Translations under genes and position numbers: made by a program
The notes under the pieces: generated by a model
The model's input: only the letters and a program-made list of their open reading frames with translations
Told to the model about the DNA's origin: nothing
Databases searched by the model: none
Source: Byssochlamys sp. IMV 00236
Taxonomy: Eukaryota; Ascomycota; Eurotiomycetes; Eurotiales; Thermoascaceae
NCBI GenBank assembly: GCA_001931875.2
Contig: MSJH02000459.1
Coordinates: 1-43,594, forward strand
DNA length: 43,594 nucleotides
Direction: 5' to 3'
Part shown: piece by piece, positions 34,820 through 43,594 of the stretch
Position numbering within the stretch: the first letter of the stretch is position 1
Layout of the letters: each line of letters starts with the position of its first letter

Positions 34820-35066
34820 TGTTTCTTTTCAAGAAAGAGATAAAAAGAAATGTTGATATTTATTCTAATTTTTTGTTGTCAGTTTGATCAACAAATGAAC
34901 CAAGATCAATCATGTATAGTTATGATAAATTCGTATTTTATATCAAAGAGTGAACTGGACAGCCTTAGATTAGAATTTAATAATGTGAAGTTGTCAATTG
35001 ACAACATAGATAGCACCCCAAGGAAGCGCTCATAGCATTAGCCTATTTTCTGTTGCATGTAGTGCC
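34820..35066 (+). repeat. Dispersed repeat copy C with intact coding tail
   Basis: This copy contains, in order, TTTCTTTTCAAGAAAGAG, TTGTTGTCAGTTTGATCAAC, AACCAAGATCAATCATG, GTGAACTGGACAGCC and CACCCCAAGGAAGCGC, and ends TTGCATGTAGTGCC. The reading frame after a probable intron acceptor (TTGTCAG) runs FDQQMNQDQSCIVM through LSIDNIDSTPRKRS to a stop at 35033-35035. It is the most complete copy in the window. Copy A (7622-8130, opposite strand) matches its ends. The terminal CACTACATGCA motif is shared with the element at 9557-10057. Confidence 0.65.
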
Positions 35067-35770
35067 GGCCTTATCAAGAGACTCACAACGAAAAATGGTA
35101 TTCAGAAATGTGATTAAATCATGATCTCCATCTAAAAGTGGCAGTAAGAACGCGAGTTATTTACATTCGTTACATCCTACAGTACTTGCATAAGAGTGTA
35201 TGCTCTGGCGTTGATTCCCTTGACGTATTCGTATTGGATATAGATGGTAATGCGAGGGGTGCTGATTTACATATATTACAGGAATCAAAGCTGAACGATG
35301 AGGGTCACCATAGTGACAAATATACATCTCTATAGTGTTGCTTTCAATTTGTTCCAAACATTCTTTTTCATTTTTGATTGTATTCTTTGGGGAAAAGGAT
35401 GCATGCAGCTTGTCCTTTCGTAATGTTGCTATTATTAAACCCCAAATCATTAATTGTTATAATAAGAGACTATTCTAGTATAAATTTTTATTTCAAATAA
35501 ACATTCTTTTGAATTATATATCATATTATTATCATGAAAAGTCGCCAAAGAGGTGTGCTAATTAAATGTAATATTCCAGCTAATGTTAATTTTATCAGAT
35601 TGGATGTTTGTTTTTGCAGCCTTCAAATCTCTTAATGTCGATAAAAATTATGAAGATGCTCTAGAGGAGCAGTTTCGTGCATATTTTATAAGTTGCATGA
35701 AAATGACAGCTTATTCATTTATTTGTGGGTGAAGATGGTATACGATAAAAAGCTGAGATTTTTTAGGAGT
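35067..35770. other. Unassigned sequence in the mobile-element island
   Basis: Overlapping ORFs on both strands at 35138-35450 cannot be told apart by composition, and neither has a recognisable domain. No RNA gene seen. Confidence 0.35.
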
Positions 35771-36059
35771 TTAATTTCTTGGAGAAAAAACGATGTCCTT
35801 CCAGGAGTAATCCAAATATTCACCGTTATCATCAAAGGTAGCAATGGTATCATCAACCTTCTGCATTATTCTTGCTTTTTTTTTCCTGGGCCAGCCATTC
35901 TTGAGAAGACGATGACGAGCTTGAGCTGGATTGGGAGGAGTATGGTGTATCGTCTCTGTAGCACATGTCAGGAGTCAGCGAGGAGGAAAGGAAGACTAAA
36001 TTGTCTTCTTTGGCAATATCGGTCATAAGCTTGATGATTTCAAAGTTCCTGGTAATCAT
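35771..36059 (-). pseudogene. Small hypothetical gene with Ser run, probably frameshifted
   Basis: The minus-strand reading starts MITRNFEIIKLMTDIAKED and passes a run of serines (YSSQSSSSSSSSSQEWL). It then changes frame at an A-rich tract (about 35876-35886) and continues plausibly as KARIMQKVDDTIATFDDNG to SWKDIVFSPRN and a stop at 35771-35773. The change of frame could be a real mutation or a homopolymer sequencing error. No family recognised. Confidence 0.35.
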
Positions 36060-36940
36060 TCTCTGTTAAGGTATAAATAGAAAAGAATAAATAATTAAGA
36101 AATGTATTTCATACAAGAGTATATATATTACCAAGAATGTTACAGTAGTTGTGGTACATCGATGGAAAGTATTAGTCGATAACGCTAAAAAAAAAAAAAA
36201 GTCCGGAAGTTGAGGCATTCCTCATTTAAGCCGAAGGTCTACTCCCAGACATATGCAGAGATAATGCCTCCCGAATAGTTTCCGCGAAAATGAGATACCT
36301 GTGCAGTGAGGGAGCAACGATACACGGCCGCGATGTACAACTTACAAAGGCGAGAGATCCATCATCCTTCCAGACATATAAATTTTCATATTTTACCTTT
36401 CTATGTTTGCTTTTCACTATCTTCTCTATTATGTTCTACGTGCTTTATAATAGAGGTATGGAATATCAGTAGAAAGTAAGCAGCTTGAGAGGCGATTCAG
36501 TTAGACTAACTATAGACTCTTTTATTAGAGAAAAAAAAAAAAAAAAAAGATTACGAATCTTCGTCAAAAAGTATTGAATGACGTAGACCAAATTTGTGAT
36601 TCAATAAGAAACACGCGAAAATGCGCATCCCCTTATACACTCACTACTTAAGGGGACTTTAAAATTGTAATTTCTATATATGGGCCAATACTTTAAGCCA
36701 TCAAATGCCACTCTAACCGCTGTACCTGAAAGTTTAATTCACAATGATAATAATAAAGAATACTGTATTCGTTTGATAAAGCAATAAACGTGTCTTTTAC
36801 CTTACGTATCAACCCTTATAAGACCATCCCCTCAAAGTATTGAGGTACCTCTTTCGCAAATGCAAGAGGTTGTTGATATCTTTCCAGAGAATATGCCGTG
36901 AAATGGAACGTTGGAAAGCTGTATAAGCCTAAGAGTCAAC
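36060..36940. other. Unassigned sequence upstream of the MULE relic
   Basis: Holds an 18-A run (36531-36548) and a segment AGAAACACGCGAAAATGCGC (36609-36628) that resembles the local Mutator-like terminal motif and may be the degraded left end of the MULE relic. No gene supported. Confidence 0.35.
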
Positions 36941-37665
36941 ATATTTGAAAAGAAAGCAGAACAGAAGAGTAGACAGACTGATATTCATACTAATGAATGA
37001 TGTTGAAGAGGACTACCTCCATAATATACAAAGGCTGATGCTAAACATTGGTAGGATGGGTCCTGAAGAAAGAAGAATAAGGGCGAGGCAAATAAAAGTC
37101 AATTAAATCAACATGGAGTGTATTCCTGATATGATTACATAAAGTGGCGCACCTAAAGTTTACCTAGTCCAGTCGTTCAGCAATATAGAACTTCAACATG
37201 AAATCACTGTACTGAAAAGCGAAATGAAGAGCTGTACCTGTAACAATTTCAGGTACAATAACATTGCTTGTAAGCATATGTATCTGCTCAATCGTTTATA
37301 TGCTGGAATAGCTCCTTTCAAAGGTAAATTGCAATGTGTATATATTTGTAAACAATATATGCTAAAACCTACTTTCATTTATAAGAAAATATTGTGTCAT
37401 TTGAGCAAGTTGATGCTATTAACATTGCAACTGAAAACAGAGTTGTTGTTACAGAACATTCTTCAATGTCTCAAGATAATCTAACAGCTGAGATCGCCAA
37501 TCTTCTTGCTGTTTATCGCTCTTATAGAGAGAATCTGTACCATTTAACAGATGAGCAAATAGCGAATATATGATTGGGTACAGAGTTGATTCTATCTGAA
37601 ATTGACGAAAATAATAATAGAACCAGAAGAAGTACAACAACAAGAATGAGTGTTGACAGACATGA
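36941..37665 (+). pseudogene. Mutator-like (MULE) transposase relic with SWIM zinc finger
   Basis: The plus strand reads LKRKQNRRVDRLIFILMNDV, EEDYLHNIQRLMLNIGRMG and PEERRIRARQIKVN. A TAA (37104-37106) follows, then a short stretch and a second TAA (37140-37142), then VQSFSNIELQHEITVLKSEM and CTCNNFRYNNIACKHMYLL. The last is a SWIM zinc finger (CxC...CxH), usual near the C-terminus of MULE transposases. Downstream coding continues after a possible intron (FEQVDAINIATENRVVV, SQDNLTAEIANLLAVYR), with another in-frame stop at 37571-37573. The DDE catalytic domain is not recognisable upstream. Three in-frame stops show it is dead. The terminal repeat at 37670-37759 immediately follows. Confidence 0.75.
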
Positions 37666-37669
37666 AGAG

Positions 37670-37759
37670 AGTAAAACCCAAAAAAACAATCATGCATACG
37701 TTACACTAATTTATTTTCGCGTGTATTTTCGCGTGTATTTTCGCGTGTACGTAGTGTTT
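37670..37759 (-). repeat. Mutator-like element terminus with three 12-bp tandem units
   Basis: Three perfect tandem copies of ATTTTCGCGTGT occupy 37713-37748 and are followed by ACGTAGTGTTT. In reverse complement the whole segment matches 8617-8700, and its outer motif AAACACTAC is shared with the element at 9557-10057. Its position directly after the MULE transposase remnant suggests it is that element's 3' terminus. Subterminal repeats of this sort commonly act as transposase-binding sites. Confidence 0.75.
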
Positions 37760-37795
37760 CTCTTTTATAAATGTTTGAAAAGATCCAAGTAGATC

Positions 37796-39521
37796 ATGTC
37801 GTTGAAGTCAAACATGTTGAATCAAATATTCGAAGAAGGCAAGTCAACAAAACAATAACTGGAGGAAAAAATGAGATAAAGTTTCTGAACTATCTTTTTT
37901 TGCAGTTGACCTTGATCTTTTAAGGAATGACTTAAATTCAATTCCCTCAAAAAGATGGACAAATATGAACATGCTTGAGATGTTCAGTGCACAATATCAC
38001 TTCAATGAAACTAGCACAACAAAATCCAAGGTAAAAGAAATTTTATGCTTATTCTGGGATGAAAAAGCTAATGATCCCGATGCGCCAAATGCTGCAAAAA
38101 AAAGAGCGATGGCACTACGTGGCACTGTGGACATTATTATTGACTCGAGGCCTGCTCTGTCCTTGATCAACTCCTACATCAAAAAGATGCTTTTGACACA
38201 GTTGTCACTGGTTTTTATCCAATTCGGTACTAACAGTCTCTCTCTCTCTCTCTTTTTATAGCAATCAAAGAAGATACTGAAAGACAGCCTAGTACAAGAT
38301 GCATATGATGAAATACTTGAAGCTGGAACTAGCCACAATGAAAATAACAGTAACGGTGAAGAGCAGCAGCCTGAGCCAAAGAAGAGAAAGTACCTCAAAG
38401 CAGCCGACTTCAAAGACGTTAACTGCGGGAATAAAGTCACGATGCTGAATGAGAATTTGTAAATAAAGGAGCTGGATAAAGTGCCAAACAAGACAATTTT
38501 GTATTAATCATGTTAGAACAGTGGTACTAATGGCGTATTGGACTTGACACGAACAGCAATAATACCCAAACGATTAAGAACTGTGGTTGATGGTATTTGC
38601 CAGCACTATCGTCTTTCGCTGCCAATGACGCTGAAGAATGAAGAGTACAAAGTTTTAAATATCATCAGCAACTGCCGTGCAAAGAAAAATCTCTACCAAT
38701 CTGTTGAGAAGATTGATCCGTTTTGTAATGATTCCGAACTTCCATATATCAAATTGGCGGTACAAAAGCTGTAAGTATTGTTAATTTTCTGACTTTTGTA
38801 GACTATCTACTGATAGTTTTACTTCTGCATGTTAGTTACAATCTGTGGCATCGTAGTGTTTTAACAGGCGATCACAACGAAGATTGGTATAAGGTGAACG
38901 TTTACGGGGATCTTTTTGATTTTATATTTAATGGACAAGTAGGTTATGAAACTAAAAGGTATGAAATATGATGATATCAAACGAAAAGCAACAATCCTAT
39001 ATCTCATTTTTTGTATATTGATGAGTGTCAAAGGAGGTTGGTTTAGACGAGTGTGTATCATTAAGATAATTATTCTAACTTTCTTCTTTTCTTTTACAGA
39101 TCTGAATGTCACTCCTTAATTGTCAAGTCGTTACGAAAAATGGGTTTTATAGATGCAGAGACAAAAAATGTCAGGCTTGATTTTATTTTTACGAACAATG
39201 GTGGTCTAAACGATGCTTTTTATTGTGAAGACAAGCCTAATGAACGTGCTTTAAAAGACAGTGAAAAGACCAGGCGTTTAAGAGAGCAAGCATTGAATTA
39301 CTGGGTATCTCTTTTACTGTTGGCTACAATCCATATCTTAGAGAGCTACTGAAATCTTTAAAGATCTCCAATACGTCAAAAACCATGTAGGAGATCATTC
39401 TGCCATTGATCAGATCATGGAGAAAATTAGACGCCTCTCCATCTACAGCTTTGTCAGTGCAAGACATATTGACAAAGAAGCAAGAGAACTTACGACAAAG
39501 TCACTCAACCTTATTTTCTGA
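37796..39521 (+). CDS. Probable PD-(D/E)XK-type nuclease-like gene of a mobile or repeated family
   Basis: It starts at the ATG at 37796 (MSLKSNMLNQIFEE). A GC-AG intron (donor GCAAGT) then joins it to VDLDLLRNDLNSIPSKRW, and exons follow through CLFWDEKANDPDAPNA, SQSKKILKDSLVQDA with a basic PEPKKRK (possible nuclear signal), TNGVLDLTRTAIIPKRL, NLWHRSVLTGDHNEDWYKV, YGDLFDFIF and KRSECHSLIVKSL. The conserved-looking core is VRLDFIFTNNGG followed by AFYCEDKPNER. The spacing of the Asp in RLDF and the E-x-K in CEDK fits a PD-(D/E)XK nuclease active site. A helix with Arg/Lys follows (KDSEKTRRLREQALNYW). A 37-nt final intron (39305-39341) would give a C-terminus ending KSLNLIF at 39519-39521. 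All exon joins stay open, so the gene may be functional. The family assignment is inference. Confidence 0.55.
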
Positions 39522-39683
39522 ACCAACATATACGGAAACGAACATCCCAAGCAAACAATCATGACTGGCAAAAATGGATGGGTTGGTGTGTATTGCAAGA
39601 ACCAAAAGTCGATTCCTTAGCCTACGATACAAAAATATTTTGCGATTTATTGTTTATTTATGCATGCATATACAAACAGGGAA

Positions 39684-41114
39684 TCAAAGAGTGAAGCTTG
39701 CTCTTTGGTTATTAAGTTGATGCTTTGTAGATTTATGAATGAATTGAAATAACTGGTCCAAGTCTTTTTCCTTGTCTTCTTTTTGTTTACGAAGCATGTC
39801 AAAGAAACTTGTTCTAACTTGAAATCTTTGCTTTGAATATGCCGGACGATGAACTGACTTGACCAGCAAGTCTGTTGTACGTTTAAGATCATTGACAAGC
39901 CTTTCTTCATAAGAGACAGCATCCTGGATTATTATATTAGTATACATCTAAATATACTAGGCATTATCTTACTTGATTGGTATATCTATGCTTATGCATA
40001 CGATGAATGATGTGATGGATATCAAAAAACTTTTGCTGTTGTGAGGTTAATTGAACTCGCTGATTATCAAATGACCTTGACGCAGATAATTCAATTTGCT
40101 GTATTAAATGTTGCAGCATGTCCCTTTGCTTTAAGCTAGCACGTTGATCGTCCATTCTTCTGGCTTGCAATCGTTCTATTGACTTGAGCAGCGTTTCTTC
40201 TGCTAGTCTCTTTACTTGTTTATTCGTCAAATGAGCTCTCTGATTGTTTAGTCGTGGTGCAACACAAGATAATTGTTGAATAGCGTTCAATAAGTCATCC
40301 AAGTCATCTTTATTTGATTCAATCAATGTCGAATCATGAACCATATTATAAGCAGGAGGTTGCTCAGTATCTTCATATGCAGGAGGTGCCTTCTTCTCTT
40401 CTTGAGAGATCAGTCGACAGACAATGTCTATCAGACGGTCCATTTCTTGCCAAATAACTAGCATTTCCTGAGTGGCAGCGCCATAATTGAGTCCCTCCTT
40501 TTTCTTGCTTTGAAGGACAGTCACTTGCTGCTGGAGCTGCAGTAATGAGGTATCTTGACCATCGGATGAGGTCTCTTCTTGATTTGAAATATCGTTTAAT
40601 TCTAACAGTCTATAAATATCATTCAAGAAGGCTGCCAATGTACAGCAGAGGGTATAATCCTGAGTGGAATTCAATGCATGGCTTTCTAATGCCTTGTGTA
40701 TATCACACATATTTGCTGGTGATGAATGACTACGAGTCATGGAGGGATTAGATAGGAGGCTAGTGCTTTGAGAGATAGAATCTAACAGTGACATGGATGA
40801 ACGATGTCTTTGAGGTGAATATGTATCGACCATTTGTTTTAATAATGCATCAAGAACTTGAAGGCATGTATGTTTTACGGATTGAAGAGAATCAATCATT
40901 TCGGCGGAAAGGCAATTGATAATTGGGTACTCTACAGGTTCATGACAGAGACTAGACAAGACTGGGTCATTCATGATAGAGTCTTCTTCTTGTTGTTGTT
41001 GTTGTTGTTGTTGTGGCTGTGGCTGTGATAATAGATGTTAGCTTAACTCCCCTTTTTTCTCCTTGAACATACCACTTTGTTCACTTTTTGTCTTTTTTTA
41101 ATTAAAGTGGCCAT
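39684..41114 (-). CDS. Coiled-coil protein with PPxY motifs, function unknown
   Basis: The first exon reads MATLIKKRQKVNKV from the ATG at 41112-41114. A further upstream exon beginning MLTFFNKKRW at about 41318 is possible. A GT-AG intron joins it to a poly-Gln stretch (PQP, then eight Q) and MNDPVLSSLCHEPVEYP. The main exon (39979-41025) is helical, with two PPxY-type motifs in tandem (PPAYED, PPAYN), which usually bind WW domains of Nedd4/Rsp5 ubiquitin ligases. Four NNQR/DNQR/DDQR-x-x-L repeats follow (NNQRAHLT, DDQRASLK, DNQRVQLT, and NNQRASFTL at the C-terminus). The last exon (DAVSYEERLVNDLKR) ends at 39684. The family is not recognised. A trafficking-adaptor role is only suggested by the PPxY pair. 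Confidence 0.7.
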
Positions 41115-41448
41115 ACTTTTATAAAGAAAGAAAAGAAAAAGAAAAAGAAAGGGGAGAAATAACTCCTTTATTTTTCCCTTTTTATTATCACACTTTTTCA
41201 TCTCCTCATGAAATTTATACTTTTCTTTTTCTTTTATTTCTTCATGAGTCCTGCTTTGATCTTGATCATCTTTTTGTTTCTTATTGAACCATCGCTTCTT
41301 ATTAAAGAAAGTAAGCATAGTTGAGTCTGTATACTTAATAATCATATATAAGCAGTAGTATTCTCTACAAAAGAACAAATCATGTTTAATCATGGTTTAG
41401 GCATGCAATAAAACCTGTTTTATGCTTTGTGTAACTAATACAAACTAG

Positions 41449-43237
41449 AGCTATTCAAGGCTTTACAAAATAACGAAAATGATTGTTATAAGAAAGCGAC
41501 ACTTGAGTTGACCAAAGGATGTCAATCATTAGAAGGAGATAACCCAGTTGACAATATGAAGTGTAATTTGGTTAATTGATAAATAATATTATTTTTTAAT
41601 AAAGTAAATTATTTATCAATAGATGCAGTCATGCTCACTTTATGTGAACTTTTGTCGGCCAAGATCAACGTACCAAGTGAGTGCAATATCTTAAATACTC
41701 ATCAACAAGTTGTTCAATGCACTCAGTAAGCAATAATAATAATAATACAGCATATTTCTTATTACTCATAATAGACAACTCTCTCTGTCACCGCAGACAT
41801 GGACTACTTATAGTGGTAAAGTTACACGGTGATATATAGATGCGCTCATTTTAACTTTTTGTACCAATAGGCTACTTTCGTGACATTGGTATAAAAACAA
41901 TTTAATCATGTATATACTCATGTCTGAATCTAGTCTTGATATGCTTTGCTATCAAATATCCAATGGAGAAAGAGATTCTTGAAAGACTTCATGAAAACAT
42001 CACTCTAAATCAAGTCAAAAACTTCAACATCCTTTCAAGTCAACAAAGGTACCTTATTCAGTGGCGTGAGGAAGAATTCAAGAGACTGGACAAGTTAAAG
42101 GAGTCACAATTGGACATCTTTGAGCATGTAGAGAAAACGAACATGTATTATCAGAGAATGGCTCATCAGGTTGAGCTACTGTTTGAAACACTCGTACTCT
42201 TGCAAAACCAGACAGAGTTATCCATCTTGCAATATAACGATATGGTCAATCGTCACGTTGAACAAGTACAGATGTTTCTGCAGGATTCGTTCTTGTATCA
42301 AGCGATGAAAATAGATGAAACACTTGACTCATTGCTCACCAAATCGAATACATTAAATCAACATGTAGAACGTATTCTACTTTTACAAGAGCAAACAGAC
42401 CAGAGCTGGAGCTTGCTTACCAAAGTAAACGTATCTACGTCATATGTATGAAGCATATTTTAAACTATAAAAACTATAGAATCTCGAAAGAGAACTTACA
42501 GATGTATGGAACCAATCGGTATATCGCATGAGTACAGGCTTTCATCTGATCATGAATCAATCACTTTCAGAGGCAAAGTTACTGCAGCATGATCTCACTT
42601 TAATCCGTCGTCAAGTTAAGGACACGATGGAGCCGTTTCATCGACTCAGCAACCTCATCTCTGGTGTTTACTTTCAGGGAGTACATACTGTGAAACGACT
42701 GATCGTCCTTGTAGTTTCATGTGCTTTACTTTGTTTACGTATTCAAGCTCTCCTTAAGCAAATGAATGTTCATCGTAACCAGCTATTTACACTTGTTCTA
42801 TTAATAGGTAATTGATGATAGAACCTCCTTGCATGAAATGGGTTGTGTATCATTACCCGGCCCCCTTCTTTCCTCACAGCTGACTTTTAGTTGCTTCTAT
42901 TACATGTCAACAGGCTCATTTGAATACGATATTTTCTGCTGTACTTTTAGCAACCACCGTAAAAAACCAAAGTGTATCACCAACGTGCATTTATCTTTTT
43001 TTTTTTTTGTCATAGAGTATTGCTCTGGAAGGCATCATTTTGTATCATAGACATAAGAAGGTGTCTGCTGAGGCTCTTGACAGATCCGAGGTCAAACCAT
43101 TGAATTATACACAGTCTAAAACAGACACTGAGATACGTTTACAAAAGGTACCAAACCTAGACGAGCTTTCGCCACCGCCTCCTTATCAAGCAAAGGATAC
43201 GTACTATTACCATCGCTATTACTATCATCCTACATAA
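41449..43237 (+). CDS. Kar5/Tht1-type nuclear fusion (karyogamy) protein, 5' end unresolved
   Basis: Kar5/Tht1/Brambleberry proteins sit in the nuclear envelope or ER and are needed for nuclear fusion. Many short exons join in frame: LFKALQNNENDCYKKATLEL, GCQSLEGDNPVDNMK|YAVMLTLCELLSAK, VPSECNIL, SPQTWTTYSG|YFRDI|VLICFAIKYPMEKEIL. The Cys-rich N-terminal domain (TLCELLSA, PSEC, TYSGYFRDI) is the family signature. Long coiled coils follow (41960-42430 and 42485-42660). Two hydrophobic segments (LIVLVVSCALLCL and IFSAVLLATTSIALEGIILY) and a short tail with PPPPY follow. The stop is TAA at 43235-43237. The signal-peptide exon upstream of 41449 was not found, and the divergent spacing to the neighbouring gene is only about 330 bp. 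Assignment is by motif pattern and topology. Confidence 0.75.
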
Positions 43238-43559
43238 TTCATTCTAAGCGAAAGCCTTTGCTCTCATGCTTAATAAATATGCAATTAAAAATCATGGCTT
43301 TATTTACGCATATCATCTCTCTGTTAAATAGAGCTTTATTCAACCAACCTTCGACCTCTGATTTCCCATTCCAATCCATCGCATATTTCCTTGTACATCT
43401 GTTTCTTTCGAAACACCATCCAATAGATCACAAAGTAATTTATCATCACCTTTTCCTTTTTTAGTGTTTTGGGTATACTTTTTTCGACGACATTGGCAGT
43501 TTTTATAATAGTATCTATTGAGACAAATAAGTACAATATGATATGATATGCCTAAGCAA

Positions 43560-43562
<3 letters not shown>
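43238..43562. other. Possible 3' end of a minus-strand gene cut by the contig edge
   Basis: Two minus-strand frames are open here. One reads IYWMVFRKKQMYKEICDGLE to a stop at 43336, and the other reads KGDDKLLCDLLDGVSKETDV. I cannot decide between them, and neither has a recognised domain. It could be a terminal exon of a gene continuing past the right edge, or merely non-coding sequence. Confidence 0.25.

Positions 43563-43594
<32 letters not shown>
43563..43594. repeat. Poly-T run at the right contig edge
   Basis: Thirty-two consecutive T end the window. Together with the 38-A run at the left this suggests that assembly stopped at homopolymers on both sides. Confidence 0.8.

Noticed and set aside
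37716..37750. Tandem 12-bp repeat as a CRISPR-like array
   Set aside because: The units are directly adjacent without spacers and lie in a eukaryotic transposon terminus.

Overview
This window is nuclear DNA of a filamentous fungus, most likely an early-diverging one (Mucoromycota, Mucorales-like). It is AT-rich and has densely packed protein genes with many short GT-AG introns of about 45-60 nt. It carries fungal marker genes (Kex2 protease, Tup1, Nha1/Sod2 antiporter, Kar5/Tht1) and relics of Tc1/mariner-, Mutator-, pogo- and Fanzor-type mobile DNA. The genus call is inference. Both ends of the window are homopolymer runs (38 A at the left, 32 T at the right), so it is probably a whole assembly contig that broke at homopolymers.

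Layout. 110-5825 holds three genes: a 5'-truncated ERO1 (+), a HemW-like radical-SAM protein (-) and a multipass membrane protein that joins a rhomboid-like membrane region to a putative glycosyltransferase domain (-). 5826-10130 is gene-poor and holds a Tc1-like transposase N-terminal relic and two copies of a dispersed repeat, one inside an element with terminal inverted repeats. 10135-22911 is a housekeeping block: alpha/beta hydrolase (+), Kex2 (-), Spp1/CFP1-like PHD protein (-), a Tc1-like transposase C-terminal relic (-), RIO2 kinase (-), Na+/H+ antiporter (+) and a 7TM-like protein with a long Ser/Pro tail (-). 22912-26558 is gene-poor, with a decayed multi-exon remnant and a 125-bp pogo-type MITE. 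26559-32630 holds ITPase, acetyl-CoA synthetase and the Tup1 corepressor, all on the minus strand.

32776-39521 is a mobile-element island. It contains a Fanzor/TnpB-like C-terminal relic with two small hairpins just 3' of it, an exon of a repeated family with a GYARKS motif, a further dispersed-repeat copy, a Mutator-like transposase relic with a SWIM zinc finger and a terminal repeat built on a 12-bp unit, and an apparently intact gene whose C-terminal half looks like a PD-(D/E)XK nuclease. The window ends with a divergent pair: a coiled-coil protein with two PPxY motifs (-) and a Kar5/Tht1-type karyogamy protein (+).

The secretory-pathway genes (ERO1, Kex2, the glycosyltransferase-like protein, Kar5) do not form a cluster in the operon sense. 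Neighbouring genes look independently regulated. The most interesting signals are the Fanzor relic with its structured 3' flank, the rhomboid/glycosyltransferase fusion, and the terminal-repeat family that links a MULE relic, a lone terminus and a ~500-bp element.
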